Made by a program: the position numbers and the translations under genes
Shown: piece by piece, positions 49,768-58,218 of the stretch
Position numbering within the stretch: position 1 is the first letter of the stretch
Layout of the letters: each line of letters starts with the position of its first letter
Assembly: GCA_003246295.1 (NCBI GenBank)
Contig: QKAS01000047.1
Location: 89,498-153,497, forward strand
From: Clostridia bacterium
Lineage (GTDB): Bacteria > Bacillota > Clostridia > Lachnospirales > Lachnospiraceae
DNA: 64,000 nt
Reading direction: 5' to 3'
Notes under the pieces: model-generated
Seen by the model: only the letters and a program-made list of their open reading frames with translations
What the model was told of the DNA's origin: nothing
The model's database searches: none

Positions 49768-49871
49768 TTCATTCTCCTCCATCTATTCTATGATGCAAAA
49801 AGAGCACAAGGCATGATTGATTGTATAAATACGTTCGACACCATTGTCTTCTGCTCAAATCTATGGGTAAT

Positions 49872-49901
49872 ATTATATGCTACCTGACATTTTTTTGTCA
49901 A
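49872..49901 (-). promoter_or_regulatory. Promoter of the amino acid transporter operon
   Basis: On the minus strand TTGACA (49901-49896) and TATAAT (49877-49872) are 18 bases apart. A GACA/TGTC dyad spans the -35 region, a possible operator. Confidence 0.7.
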
Positions 49902-49939
49902 GTAACCTATTTTATCTATATTATATTAATTGTAGTTTT

Positions 49940-51511
49940 TCATTGTAACATTGTTTTCTGAGACTCCAAAAGTTTTAAAATTTGTTCAGGATCAGAGGGT
50001 TTTCCATAAAGATAACCTTGCCCAAAATCACAACCTTCCTGCCTGATCAGTATATTTTCATCTTCTGTCTCAATTCCTTCTGCGATTAACGACATACCCA
50101 GATCATGCGTCAGCTGGTTAATTGCATCAAAAATAATTCTATCCTGTGTACTATTTAAAATTCCACTCATAAAAGTAGCATCCAATTTGATCACATCTAT
50201 CGGCATCGTTTTTAAATAATTAAATGAAGAATATCCTGTTCCAAAATCATCTAATGCGATTAGTATACCACGATCTCGAATTTTCTGTAGCACTTTAGAA
50301 ATTCTTGTAATATTCAAAATGTAAGTGCTCTCAGTAATTTCGAACTGTACTGCTTCCGTATCTACGGGATATTTCTCCAATATCTTTTCAACTTCTTCTA
50401 AAAAGGAGTTCTGCATCAGGCTGGCTCCAGAAATATTAATCGAAAGTTTCAAATCACGGATTCCTGCATTTTCCCATTCAATCTTTTGCCAAAACGCTGT
50501 CTTCATGACCCAAGATCCTATTTCATGGATTAAACCTGTATTTTCAGCGATGGGGATGAATTCGCCCGGCGGTATCATTCCCTTGACAGGGTGTTTCCAC
50601 CTAATTAGCGCTTCCACACCCGTTACTCTCTCTTCACAAAGAAGAATAATAGGTTGATAAACCAGCATAAATTCATTTTGATAAATCGCCTTATGAAGAT
50701 CTTGATACATATTGATGAAAGCTTCCATGCCGTGTTTTAGTTTATCCGAATAAATACAGTAATTATCCTTTTCCTTCCTTCTTGCCTCAGAAAGAGCAAT
50801 TTCAGCATTTTTAAAAAGTTCTTCCAACTCAAATCCCTGCAAAGGGTATTTTACAATCCCAGTACTTGCTGAAGGGTAAAATATTCTTTCCTTATATTCC
50901 CATGGTATACAGCAGCAATCCATAATAATTCTAGTTCTTTGTAAAATACTTAAAACTGATGGGTCATTTTTTATGATGATAACAAAATCAGCCCTCTCCA
51001 GCTTATAAAGTGTTTCTTCTTCATTCAACACTTCTTTCAGCCTGGCTGAAAGATTCCTAAGAAAACTTTCTCCACCACTCACCCCATAAAGTTCTTTTAT
51101 CATTCCAAATTGATTCATGCTAAGTTTCATCAGTATAAAACTTTTTTGCATATCCTTAACCATTGTCTGATAATCAAGTTTGAGAGAATTTATATTTGGC
51201 AACTCTGTAACTTGGTCAAAATATGCTATTTTATTTAATTGATTTTTGATTTCTTCCTGCTTTTTCATACTTTCTGTCAGAATCTGATTGGCATTATGGC
51301 TTTCATTTAGATAGTGAATCAGGCTTCCAAACAAAAGGGTTGTTGTAATGATGACATATAAAATTCCTTTAAAAGTGTTCACTGTTTCAAAAAGATTACG
51401 GTTAACAATGAATATACTGAGTGCTCTGTCAGAAAAAATTATCCATGCAATAGATACGGCAAAATAAAAAACAGATACCCTGACCGCAATCACGTACGAA
51501 TTGTTTTTCAT
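49940..51511 (-). CDS. Membrane cyclic di-GMP phosphodiesterase (degenerate GGDEF + EAL)
   Basis: The 523-residue protein has two N-terminal membrane helices (about 7-30 and 45-65), a GGDEF-like domain whose signature is replaced by LERADFVI (so no cyclase activity), and a C-terminal EAL domain with active residues intact ([34 protein letters not shown]). It should hydrolyse cyclic di-GMP, perhaps with GTP bound to the dead GGDEF domain as activator. Its ATG overlaps the stop of the chemoreceptor gene, so the two are translationally coupled. Confidence 0.9.
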   Translation of the reverse strand: MKNNSYVIAVRVSVFYFAVSIAWIIFSDRALSIFIVNRNLFETVNTFKGILYVIITTTLLFGSLIHYLNESHNANQILTESMKKQEEIKNQLNKIAYFDQVTELPNINSLKLDYQTMVKDMQKSFILMKLSMNQFGMIKELYGVSGGESFLRNLSARLKEVLNEEETLYKLERADFVIIIKNDPSVLSILQRTRIIMDCCCIPWEYKERIFYPSASTGIVKYPLQGFELEELFKNAEIALSEARRKEKDNYCIYSDKLKHGMEAFINMYQDLHKAIYQNEFMLVYQPIILLCEERVTGVEALIRWKHPVKGMIPPGEFIPIAENTGLIHEIGSWVMKTAFWQKIEWENAGIRDLKLSINISGASLMQNSFLEEVEKILEKYPVDTEAVQFEITESTYILNITRISKVLQKIRDRGILIALDDFGTGYSSFNYLKTMPIDVIKLDATFMSGILNSTQDRIIFDAINQLTHDLGMSLIAEGIETEDENILIRQEGCDFGQGYLYGKPSDPEQILKLLESQKTMLQ

Positions 51512-53220
51512 ATTGTGAACCCTTGAACTACCTGATTTAATTCATCAGATACTGCTGCCTGTTTATGTGCCGCAAGTGTAATCTCTTCCACTGCTTTGGT
51601 AATTTCTTTCATACTTTCCAAAATATCCTCTGATTCAAATGTGGTATTCTGAATTCGCTCACCAATCATGAGGATTGTTTCACTGATTGTGAGTGAAGAT
51701 GCCGATATTTCTTCCGTTATAGCCGCTGTTGTTTCCGAAAGACGACTGATATATTCAGCATCTTCAACATAATGTTCTCCAATCTGTGTGAACACAGCAT
51801 AATCTTCTTTTACTCTTGTATCAATGAATGCGAGGATATCCCCTGCATTTTCAGATAGATTTCTGACAGCATTCTTCACTTCATCGACTACTCTTTGAAT
51901 ACTCTTTACATAATCAGATGACTGCTCTGACAAGACTTTGACCTGTTCTGCAACCACCGCAAACCCTTTTCCATTCTCACCAGCTCTGGCAGCTTCAATC
52001 GCTGCGTTTAATGCAAGCAGATTGGTTTGTCTTGATATGTCTGCGATAGAATTTGCAATCACATTAATTTCTTCAACGATCTCCCCCTCTTTGATTGCTT
52101 TTCTGATTCTGACTGCTTTTTCACTATATAAGTTTTCCGTCAGTTGTTGGGACTCAATTCCTTTATCTCTGGTTTCTTCAGCTCTTCTTCTGATTTCTCT
52201 CGTTGCATCACTACCGTCCTGTGTATCTTGTACAAGTTGGCTCATTGCCTGTTCGATCTGGCCTATGGATGCTGATAGTTCTTCTGTTGCCGAATTGACA
52301 TCTTCTATATGTGTTACAATTCTTGTAGTACTTGTGTGAATTGTATCAAATGTTGAATTTAACTCCTCAATAGTCGCATATAGTTCCTGGCTTGTTACAG
52401 AAACATCTACTGACTGATTAGAAATTTTACTCATTACATCTTTTATCTTAAGTCTTGCATTCTCAAGTGCCTCTACCAGTATGCCAAGCTCATCATCGCT
52501 CTTTGTTTCAATTGATGTTGAAAGGTCTTTTTTCTCTAATGCTTTTGCAAATTTCACACCTTTCTTAAGCTCCTTTGTAATATAAAATGAAAGCCTAAGT
52601 GCAATGAACAGTGAAACTATGATTGCTATGATTACAATCAAAAGCAATAGTATCAGTGTTCTGTGATATTCCGAATTGTTTACTTCATATTCAGATTTTG
52701 CTAACGTCTGATTTGATACAAGGAGTTCATCAATGAGACCAAACATTTCTTCTCTCGTCTGTGCTGCTGTTTTGATAACTTCTTGTGCTTTTGTAAACTC
52801 ACCATCAACACATAACTTTGAAAGTGTTATAAGTTCATCCACATATTCGCCAGACATCTGGTTGAACTGTGTTATACTTTCCTGATCCTCTTTGCTGATA
52901 CCTTCTGTCTTTAGCTGAGCACTGATCTGCTGATATAAACTTATCAGTTCTGATATATTCTCCTGTCCTTCTTTGGCATCATCAATATTTTCACCCTCTA
53001 TCACATTTATAATCTCATAACGCATAAGCAGTAATAATTCTTTTTCCTGATGTAGCACATCAATATTATTAAGATTATTTTCATATATTTTTTCTGCATT
53101 GCTCTGTATCAGAGTCAACCCAAACGCTCCTATGACCGACATAATACACAGCATGCCAATTACAACAAAAAATCCCCTAAGCAGTTTAAATCTGATTGAT
53201 CCATCTTTTTTCTTCATCAT
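51508..53220 (-). CDS. Methyl-accepting chemotaxis-type receptor
   Basis: The 570-residue receptor has two membrane helices (about 12-35 and 184-206) framing an extracellular four-helix-type sensor. A HAMP domain and a signalling coiled coil with the conserved tip [20 protein letters not shown] and [14 protein letters not shown] follow. GGAG lies before the ATG at 53220; a frame continues nine codons upstream. Coupling to an EAL protein suggests that its output here includes cyclic di-GMP turnover. No che genes are in the window. Confidence 0.9.
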   Translation of the reverse strand: MMKKKDGSIRFKLLRGFFVVIGMLCIMSVIGAFGLTLIQSNAEKIYENNLNNIDVLHQEKELLLLMRYEIINVIEGENIDDAKEGQENISELISLYQQISAQLKTEGISKEDQESITQFNQMSGEYVDELITLSKLCVDGEFTKAQEVIKTAAQTREEMFGLIDELLVSNQTLAKSEYEVNNSEYHRTLILLLLIVIIAIIVSLFIALRLSFYITKELKKGVKFAKALEKKDLSTSIETKSDDELGILVEALENARLKIKDVMSKISNQSVDVSVTSQELYATIEELNSTFDTIHTSTTRIVTHIEDVNSATEELSASIGQIEQAMSQLVQDTQDGSDATREIRRRAEETRDKGIESQQLTENLYSEKAVRIRKAIKEGEIVEEINVIANSIADISRQTNLLALNAAIEAARAGENGKGFAVVAEQVKVLSEQSSDYVKSIQRVVDEVKNAVRNLSENAGDILAFIDTRVKEDYAVFTQIGEHYVEDAEYISRLSETTAAITEEISASSLTISETILMIGERIQNTTFESEDILESMKEITKAVEEITLAAHKQAAVSDELNQVVQGFTI

Positions 53221-53339
53221 CTGTCTCCTCTTTTGTTCCTTTGACATTCAAACTTTGTATTCTGATTTAGTATCCTAACAGACGGATGTGAAGATTCTTT
53301 GTGGGATTCCTTAAAAATTTATGAACTGAGAAATACTCT

Positions 53340-55256
53340 CTATTCGTTTTCTTTATACGTTAATTCTTTATCTGCATCATGTTTTCTGGACATCTGATGT
53401 CTTGCTTTTCTTACTTCAACCGAATCAAATATAATTGAGAAATCATAATCCTGTGGATATAACTGTCCTGCAGCAACCAGCAACTTTATTCTCTTATGAC
53501 TGATCCAGATTTTCTTTTTATTAGACAGTTGCACTTGCAATATTCCTTTTTCATTTGCTGGTATACAGACGATTCCAACTTTTTGATCCGGGTATACTAT
53601 AACACTGTCTCCACGTTGATATTGCTCCATTGCACTTCGATCTTGCTTCCAATCTTTCTTATGCTTTATCATTCCTGATTTATTGTGATTTAAATCAATG
53701 AAATTATTATTATCTGTCATCTCTTTTGTGATATCTTTTCCATATGCTGCTATAGATGCACAAGTAAGCATTTCTTTAGGCATACCAAGCTTATGAGCAA
53801 TATGCAATGCACAGCTTTCTCCTGCTTCTCCAATAATCATCTGGTACAATGGTTTTAGGCTTTCACGGTCAAATTCCATTCGGGCGTTTTGAACACCTTC
53901 CTTTTGCTCAGCATAATGTTTCACTTCTGGATAATGTGTCGTTACAAGATAAAGGCATCCTATTTTGTCAAGTTCTTCAAGAATTGATATCGCAATTCCC
54001 ATCCCTTCTGCAGGGTCAGTACCTGAACCTAGTTCATCCATAATCACAAGACTTTCTTTATCAGCTGTCTGTAAGATTTCCAGCACATTCTTGATATGTG
54101 AGGAAAATGTCGATAAATTTTGTGTCAGATTTTGTCCATCACCAATATCACATAAAAACTGATCACTCATTCCAATTTCTGCTTCTTCACATGGAATGTG
54201 AAGTCCACATTGCACCATATAGCAAAGTAATGCTACCGTTTTAATTGCGACTGTTTTTCCGCCTGTATTAGGACCGGTAATAATGATTCCATTGATTCTT
54301 CCACCAATTTCAAAATTAAGCGGAATGTAAACCTCCTTCGCCATAAGAGGATGCCTTCCATTCATAATTCTAATTCTATGCTCCTTATGAAGGATTGGCT
54401 CTTTCCCGTCGTAAACAAGGCTTAATTTTGCTTTTGCAAAAACTGCATCTAACTTATCAATGGTACGCTTATTCTGTATGAAAGTTTCCTTTTCATCCAA
54501 AACCATGCTTGTAAGTGTATAAAGTATCCTTCTCACTTCATTTTCTTCGTCCAGTCTATAATCTGTCAGTTCATTATAATAATTACCAATAGATTCAGGC
54601 TCGATGAACAAAGTGCTTCCTGTAGATGATTTATCAAGAACTGTTCCATTGATTTTGTGACGATACTCTTTTCTGACAGGAAGACAGATTCTCCCACTTC
54701 TTTGTGTTGTAAACTGGTCAGACATATAAGTCTTATTTGCTCTTAATATTGTATCTGCTTTGTCACGCATTTTTAGTTCAGTTTGACTGATTTTTGCCCT
54801 GATATTTTTTAATTCTGTTGTTGCATAATCATCTACCTGTCCAGCACGTATTTTTTGCTCTATTTCCTGTCTTAGTTCTGTCAATTCTTTTAAATTCTCT
54901 TCATAAAATGGCAAACTGATTTGGAGTGACTTACATCTATTCAGATAATCCTTTAGCCGCATCACACCAGTCAGCATTCTCTCAATTTGTTCAAGCTGGT
55001 CTGCGGAAAGGCAGTCTCCTTTCTCAGCTATATCCAGATAATTTTTACTATCTGACATGGACCCAATCGGTGGATTTCCATATGTGATAAGCATTGAAAC
55101 TGCTTCTGTTGTCTTCCTTAGATTCGCACGCACTTCACTTTCATCCAGGGATGGAATTAATTGTCTAAACTGTTCCTTTGCATGTTCAGTATGTGAGAAT
55201 TCTATTAACTGTTCTTTTATTTTATCAAATTCTAATATTTGCTCTGTCTGATTCAT
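53340..55256 (-). CDS. MutS2-like ATPase lacking the Smr domain
   Basis: The 638-residue protein has the MutS2 core: N-terminal helical clamp (1-290, with IRAKISQTELKMRDKADTIL and RSGRICLPVRKEYRHKINGT), Walker A GPNTGGKT, Walker B LVIMDELGSGTDP and VTTHYPEVK. The C-terminal 140 residues contain a KOW-like part (QRGDSVIVYPDQKVGIV) and stop at DYDFSIIFDSVE, without the Smr nuclease domain of typical 780-residue MutS2. MutS2 of Bacillus splits collided ribosomes. AAGGAG lies before ATG 55256. A long attenuator-like leader precedes it. Confidence 0.87.
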   Translation of the reverse strand: MNQTEQILEFDKIKEQLIEFSHTEHAKEQFRQLIPSLDESEVRANLRKTTEAVSMLITYGNPPIGSMSDSKNYLDIAEKGDCLSADQLEQIERMLTGVMRLKDYLNRCKSLQISLPFYEENLKELTELRQEIEQKIRAGQVDDYATTELKNIRAKISQTELKMRDKADTILRANKTYMSDQFTTQRSGRICLPVRKEYRHKINGTVLDKSSTGSTLFIEPESIGNYYNELTDYRLDEENEVRRILYTLTSMVLDEKETFIQNKRTIDKLDAVFAKAKLSLVYDGKEPILHKEHRIRIMNGRHPLMAKEVYIPLNFEIGGRINGIIITGPNTGGKTVAIKTVALLCYMVQCGLHIPCEEAEIGMSDQFLCDIGDGQNLTQNLSTFSSHIKNVLEILQTADKESLVIMDELGSGTDPAEGMGIAISILEELDKIGCLYLVTTHYPEVKHYAEQKEGVQNARMEFDRESLKPLYQMIIGEAGESCALHIAHKLGMPKEMLTCASIAAYGKDITKEMTDNNNFIDLNHNKSGMIKHKKDWKQDRSAMEQYQRGDSVIVYPDQKVGIVCIPANEKGILQVQLSNKKKIWISHKRIKLLVAAGQLYPQDYDFSIIFDSVEVRKARHQMSRKHDADKELTYKENE

Positions 55257-55311
55257 GTGTTCTCCTTTATTCAATATCTGATTGTTGTCAGATTATTTGC
55301 AACTGTAACAA

Positions 55312-55360
55312 TAAAAAACCATGATGTTAACCGCTCTTCTGCTGGAAACACCATGGTCTT
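55312..55360 (-). terminator. Leader hairpin 3 before the MutS2-like gene
   Basis: ACCATGGTGTT pairs with AACATCATGGT (one mismatch) around a 17-base loop, followed on the minus strand by TTTTTTATTG. It has full terminator form but lies 56 bases before a start codon and after no gene. Confidence 0.65.
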
Positions 55361-55418
55361 ACTCTTGCATTATTTCATAAGTTTCTTCTTGGAATCATAG
55401 CAAAAATGGCAAAATAAA

Positions 55419-55438
55419 AGCACGACGCCCCGTCATGC
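55419..55438 (-). terminator. Leader hairpin 2 before the MutS2-like gene
   Basis: GCATGACG and CGTCGTGC form an 8-bp GC-rich stem (one G-T) with a GGG loop, followed on the minus strand by TTTTATTTT. Confidence 0.6.
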
Positions 55439-55506
55439 CTGATTTTCAAATAAATAATTTTACTATAATCCGTGGTATTTGTAAAAAAGACTGGTCATCC
55501 CAATAT

Positions 55507-55543
55507 GCTGCACAACAAAAAAACATCCTCTGATGTTGTACAG
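55507..55543 (-). promoter_or_regulatory. Leader hairpin 1: overlapping terminator/antiterminator
   Basis: On the minus strand AACATC-AGAG-GATGTT followed by TTTTTT is a compact terminator. The flanking CTGTACAACA can instead pair with TGTTGTGCAG downstream. The outer stem overlaps the inner one's first arm, so the two compete as in ribosome-controlled attenuators. Confidence 0.6.
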
Positions 55544-55550
55544 ACCTTAT

Positions 55551-55589
55551 TTAGTTTTTCTCCCTTTTCAAATTAACCACACGTAACAT
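55551..55589 (-). CDS. Putative 12-residue leader peptide upstream of the MutS2-like gene
   Basis: An AGGA site six bases before ATG 55589 opens the frame MLRVVNLKREKN followed by TAA. It lies after the promoter and ends about seven bases before hairpin 1. The position fits a leader peptide whose translation controls attenuation. It is very short and could be chance. Confidence 0.45.
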   Translation of the reverse strand: MLRVVNLKREKN

Positions 55590-55636
55590 AAATTCCTCAC
55601 TAACTGCGATGTATTCATCGCACTACTATTAATTTC

Positions 55637-55665
55637 AATATATGCAATTCATCTCCTTCTGTCAA
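55637..55665 (-). promoter_or_regulatory. Promoter of the MutS2-like gene leader
   Basis: On the minus strand TTGACA (55665-55660) and TATATT (55642-55637) are 17 bases apart. The transcript would begin about 375 bases before the start codon and pass a perfect TGCGATG/CATCGCA hairpin, the leader ORF and three terminator-like structures. Confidence 0.7.
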
Positions 55666-55714
55666 TAAATTTTTTCTTTTTTTCTATGCTGTGTTTGTTT
55701 CTTCTTTTTTTCTT

Positions 55715-55752
55715 TTGATTATTCTGTAACAATCCTGTTAAAATAATCACAA
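55715..55752 (+). promoter_or_regulatory. Hydrogenase operon promoter with Rex-like operator
   Basis: TTGATT (55715-55720) and TAAAAT (55739-55744) are 18 bases apart. CTGTTAAAATAATCACAA (55735-55752) overlaps the -10 box and matches the Rex consensus TTGTTAA-N4-TTAACAA at 11 of 14 positions. Rex releases DNA when NADH/NAD is high, which would fit induction of hydrogen production. Confidence 0.5.
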
Positions 55753-55858
55753 GTTATAGGAACGCACTACATCTATCACTTTATTCTATATATGGAGCTA
55801 TTCCTTTCCCCATATATTTATAGTAAAATGATAGAAGTTTGTGAAAGGAAGGTTAATT

Positions 55859-56338
55859 ATGGTAGAGCAATCGTATTACAACAAGGCTGATGAAATCATA
55901 GCCGAACATGGTACCACGCAAAAATCATTAATACCCATTATTCAGGATATTCAGGCGTATTATAGGTATTTGCCGGCCGAATTATTAACGTATGTTGCAA
56001 AAAAACTGGGAATCAATGAGGCAAAAGCTTACAGCGTTGCCACTTTTTATGAGAATTTCTCCTTTGAACCAAAAGGGAAATATGTAATCCGCGTCTGTGA
56101 TGGAACAGCATGTCATGTAAGAAAGTCAACCACAATTCTGGACAGACTCTATAAGGAGCTGAAACTATCTAAAGAAAAACATACCACGGATGATATGCTA
56201 TTTACGCTGGAAACCGTTTCCTGTCTTGGTGCATGTGGCCTGGCACCAGTATTGACAGTAAATGATGAGGTTCATCCTTCAATGACACCTGAAAAAGTCA
56301 GCGCATTGTTAACAGAATTGCGGGGTAAGGAATCATGA
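55859..56338 (+). CDS. hydC: NADH-dependent hydrogenase gamma subunit (HydC, NuoE-like)
   Basis: The 159-residue subunit carries one [2Fe-2S] cluster of the thioredoxin-like type: Cys-x4-Cys in VCDGTACHV and Cys-x3-Cys in CLGACGLAP. The N-terminal helical domain (AYYRYLPAELL, YSVATFYENFSF) is typical of NuoE/HndA. It passes electrons between the flavin subunit and the hydrogenase. AGGAAGG precedes ATG 55859. It is the first gene of a three-gene operon. Confidence 0.92.
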   Translation: MVEQSYYNKADEIIAEHGTTQKSLIPIIQDIQAYYRYLPAELLTYVAKKLGINEAKAYSVATFYENFSFEPKGKYVIRVCDGTACHVRKSTTILDRLYKELKLSKEKHTTDDMLFTLETVSCLGACGLAPVLTVNDEVHPSMTPEKVSALLTELRGKES

Positions 56339-58206
56339 TATTAAATACAAGAGAAGACTTAAGACTGTATCGTACACAGTCACAGAATAAAATGAAAAAA
56401 GAAGACTGCCGTATCCTGATCTGTGCAGGTACAGGATGTCTTGCCGGTGGTTCAGCAAAGATTTATGAATCATTAAAGAAAATGTCTGCAGATATAGAAG
56501 GTGTATCTCTCGAATTTGGTCCTGAAGCGGCACATGTGGGTGTTCACCAAAGCGGGTGCCATGGATTCTGTGAAATGGGACCACTTGTCAGAATCGAACC
56601 TTGGAACTATCTCTATATAAAAGTAAAAGAAGAAGACTGTGAAGAAATATTTCAAAAGACAATCTTAAAAGGTGAGCCTGTAGAACGTCTTATGTATCAG
56701 CAGGAAGGAAAAGTATATCCTCAACAGGAGACAATCCCTTTTTATGCAAAACAGACACGTCTCGTTTTAAAAAATTGTGGTCATATCAACGCAGAAGATA
56801 TTGAAGAATATATTGCATGTGGTGGCTACGAAGCACTGGAAAAAGTTCTTTTTGAAATGAGTGGAGCTGATGTCATTGAAGAAATTTTAAAATCTAATCT
56901 TCGTGGTCGTGGAGGCGGTGGTTTCCAGACTGGATATAAATGGAAACAGGTAGCAAGGCAACCCGAACAGATTCGATATATCGTATGTAATGGTGATGAA
57001 GGTGATCCAGGCGCATTTATGGATAGAAGTGTCATGGAAGGTGACCCTCATAAAATGCTGGAAGGTATGGTTATCGCCGGTTATGCCGTTGGAGCACAGG
57101 AAGGATATATTTATGTTCGTGCAGAATATCCTCTTGCCATTAAGAGATTAAAAATCGCTATTAAACAGGCAGAAGAAGCAGGACTTCTTGGTGATAACAT
57201 TCTTGGTTCCGGATATAGCTTCAGACTTCATATTAATCGTGGTGCAGGTGCTTTTGTCTGTGGTGAAGGAAGTGCTCTGACTGCATCAATTGAAGGTGAA
57301 CGTGGAATGCCACGTACAAAACCTCCAAGAACGGTAGAACAAGGACTTTTTGCAAAACCTACTGTATTGAATAATGTTGAAACTTATGCAAATGTCCCTC
57401 TGATCATTAAGAATGGTGCCGACTGGTATCTGACCATCGGAACACAGGGCAGCCCCGGAACAAAAGCATTTGCTTTAACAGGAAGTGTTAAGAATACTGG
57501 TCTGATTGAAGTTCCTATGGGTACTTCCTTAAGAGAAATCGTATTTGAGATTGGAGGCGGCATTAAAAATGATGCTGACTTTAAGGCTGTTCAAATCGGT
57601 GGTCCGTCTGGTGGATGTCTTGTCACAAAAGATCTTGACGTTAATCTTGATTTTGACTCATTAAAGAAACTTGGTGCAATGATTGGATCCGGTGGTCTTG
57701 TTGTTATGGATGAAGGAACCTGCATGGTCGAAGTTGCAAGATTCTTTATGAATTTTACGCAAAATGAAAGTTGCGGTAAATGTGTTCCATGTCGAGAAGG
57801 TACTAAGAGAATGCTTGAAGTTCTAGAACGCATTGTTGCTGGTAACGGCTCTCTTGAAGATCTTTCTTTATTGGAAGAACTTGGTGATGTCATCAGTGCA
57901 ACAGCGCTCTGTGGACTTGGAAAAAGTGCTGCACTTCCTGTTTTAAGCACACTGAAAAACTTCCACGAGGAATACGTAGAACACGTAGAAGAAAAGAAAT
58001 GTAAAACAGCAAACTGCCAGGCAATGAGAACATACATAATTAATCCTGACATGTGTAAAGGTTGTTCAAAATGTGCTAGAAACTGTCCGGTAAATGCAAT
58101 TAACGGTCAGATCAAAGAGGTCTACACAATAGATAGCATAAAATGTATCAAATGTGGTGCATGTCTGGATAATTGTCCATTTAATGCCATCTATATTGCA
58201 GGCTAG
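56335..58206 (+). CDS. hydB: NADH-dependent hydrogenase beta subunit (HydB, NuoF-like)
   Basis: The 623-residue subunit binds FMN and NADH. It has an N-terminal thioredoxin-like [2Fe-2S] domain (CAGTGCLAGG, CHGFCEMGP), the NuoF core with glycine-rich LRGRGGGGFQTGYKW and ICNGDEGDPGAF-like NGDEGDPGAFMDR, the [4Fe-4S] site ESCGKCVPCREGT, and two C-terminal ferredoxin clusters (CKGCSKCARNCP, CIKCGACLDNCP). In related trimers it confurcates electrons from NADH and ferredoxin to make hydrogen. Its ATG overlaps the hydC stop. Confidence 0.95.
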   Translation: MILNTREDLRLYRTQSQNKMKKEDCRILICAGTGCLAGGSAKIYESLKKMSADIEGVSLEFGPEAAHVGVHQSGCHGFCEMGPLVRIEPWNYLYIKVKEEDCEEIFQKTILKGEPVERLMYQQEGKVYPQQETIPFYAKQTRLVLKNCGHINAEDIEEYIACGGYEALEKVLFEMSGADVIEEILKSNLRGRGGGGFQTGYKWKQVARQPEQIRYIVCNGDEGDPGAFMDRSVMEGDPHKMLEGMVIAGYAVGAQEGYIYVRAEYPLAIKRLKIAIKQAEEAGLLGDNILGSGYSFRLHINRGAGAFVCGEGSALTASIEGERGMPRTKPPRTVEQGLFAKPTVLNNVETYANVPLIIKNGADWYLTIGTQGSPGTKAFALTGSVKNTGLIEVPMGTSLREIVFEIGGGIKNDADFKAVQIGGPSGGCLVTKDLDVNLDFDSLKKLGAMIGSGGLVVMDEGTCMVEVARFFMNFTQNESCGKCVPCREGTKRMLEVLERIVAGNGSLEDLSLLEELGDVISATALCGLGKSAALPVLSTLKNFHEEYVEHVEEKKCKTANCQAMRTYIINPDMCKGCSKCARNCPVNAINGQIKEVYTIDSIKCIKCGACLDNCPFNAIYIAG

Positions 58207-58218
58207 GAGGAATACAAA

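Larger units (their letters stand above)
55257..55858. other. Divergent 600-base region between the MutS2-like gene and the hydrogenase operon
   Basis: The left two thirds are a minus-strand leader with promoter, short ORF and three terminator-like hairpins. The right third carries the hydrogenase promoter with a Rex-like box. Confidence 0.7.

Noticed and set aside
49509..49816. Frames rich in Gln/Lys or Ser/Ala opposite and alongside the binding protein linker
   Set aside because: They are shadows of the Glu/Ala repeat coding region (GAA/GCA repeats read in other frames).
57591..58052. 153-codon minus-strand frame inside hydB
   Set aside because: It lies fully opposite a well-supported enzyme gene and has a serine-rich composition typical of antisense.
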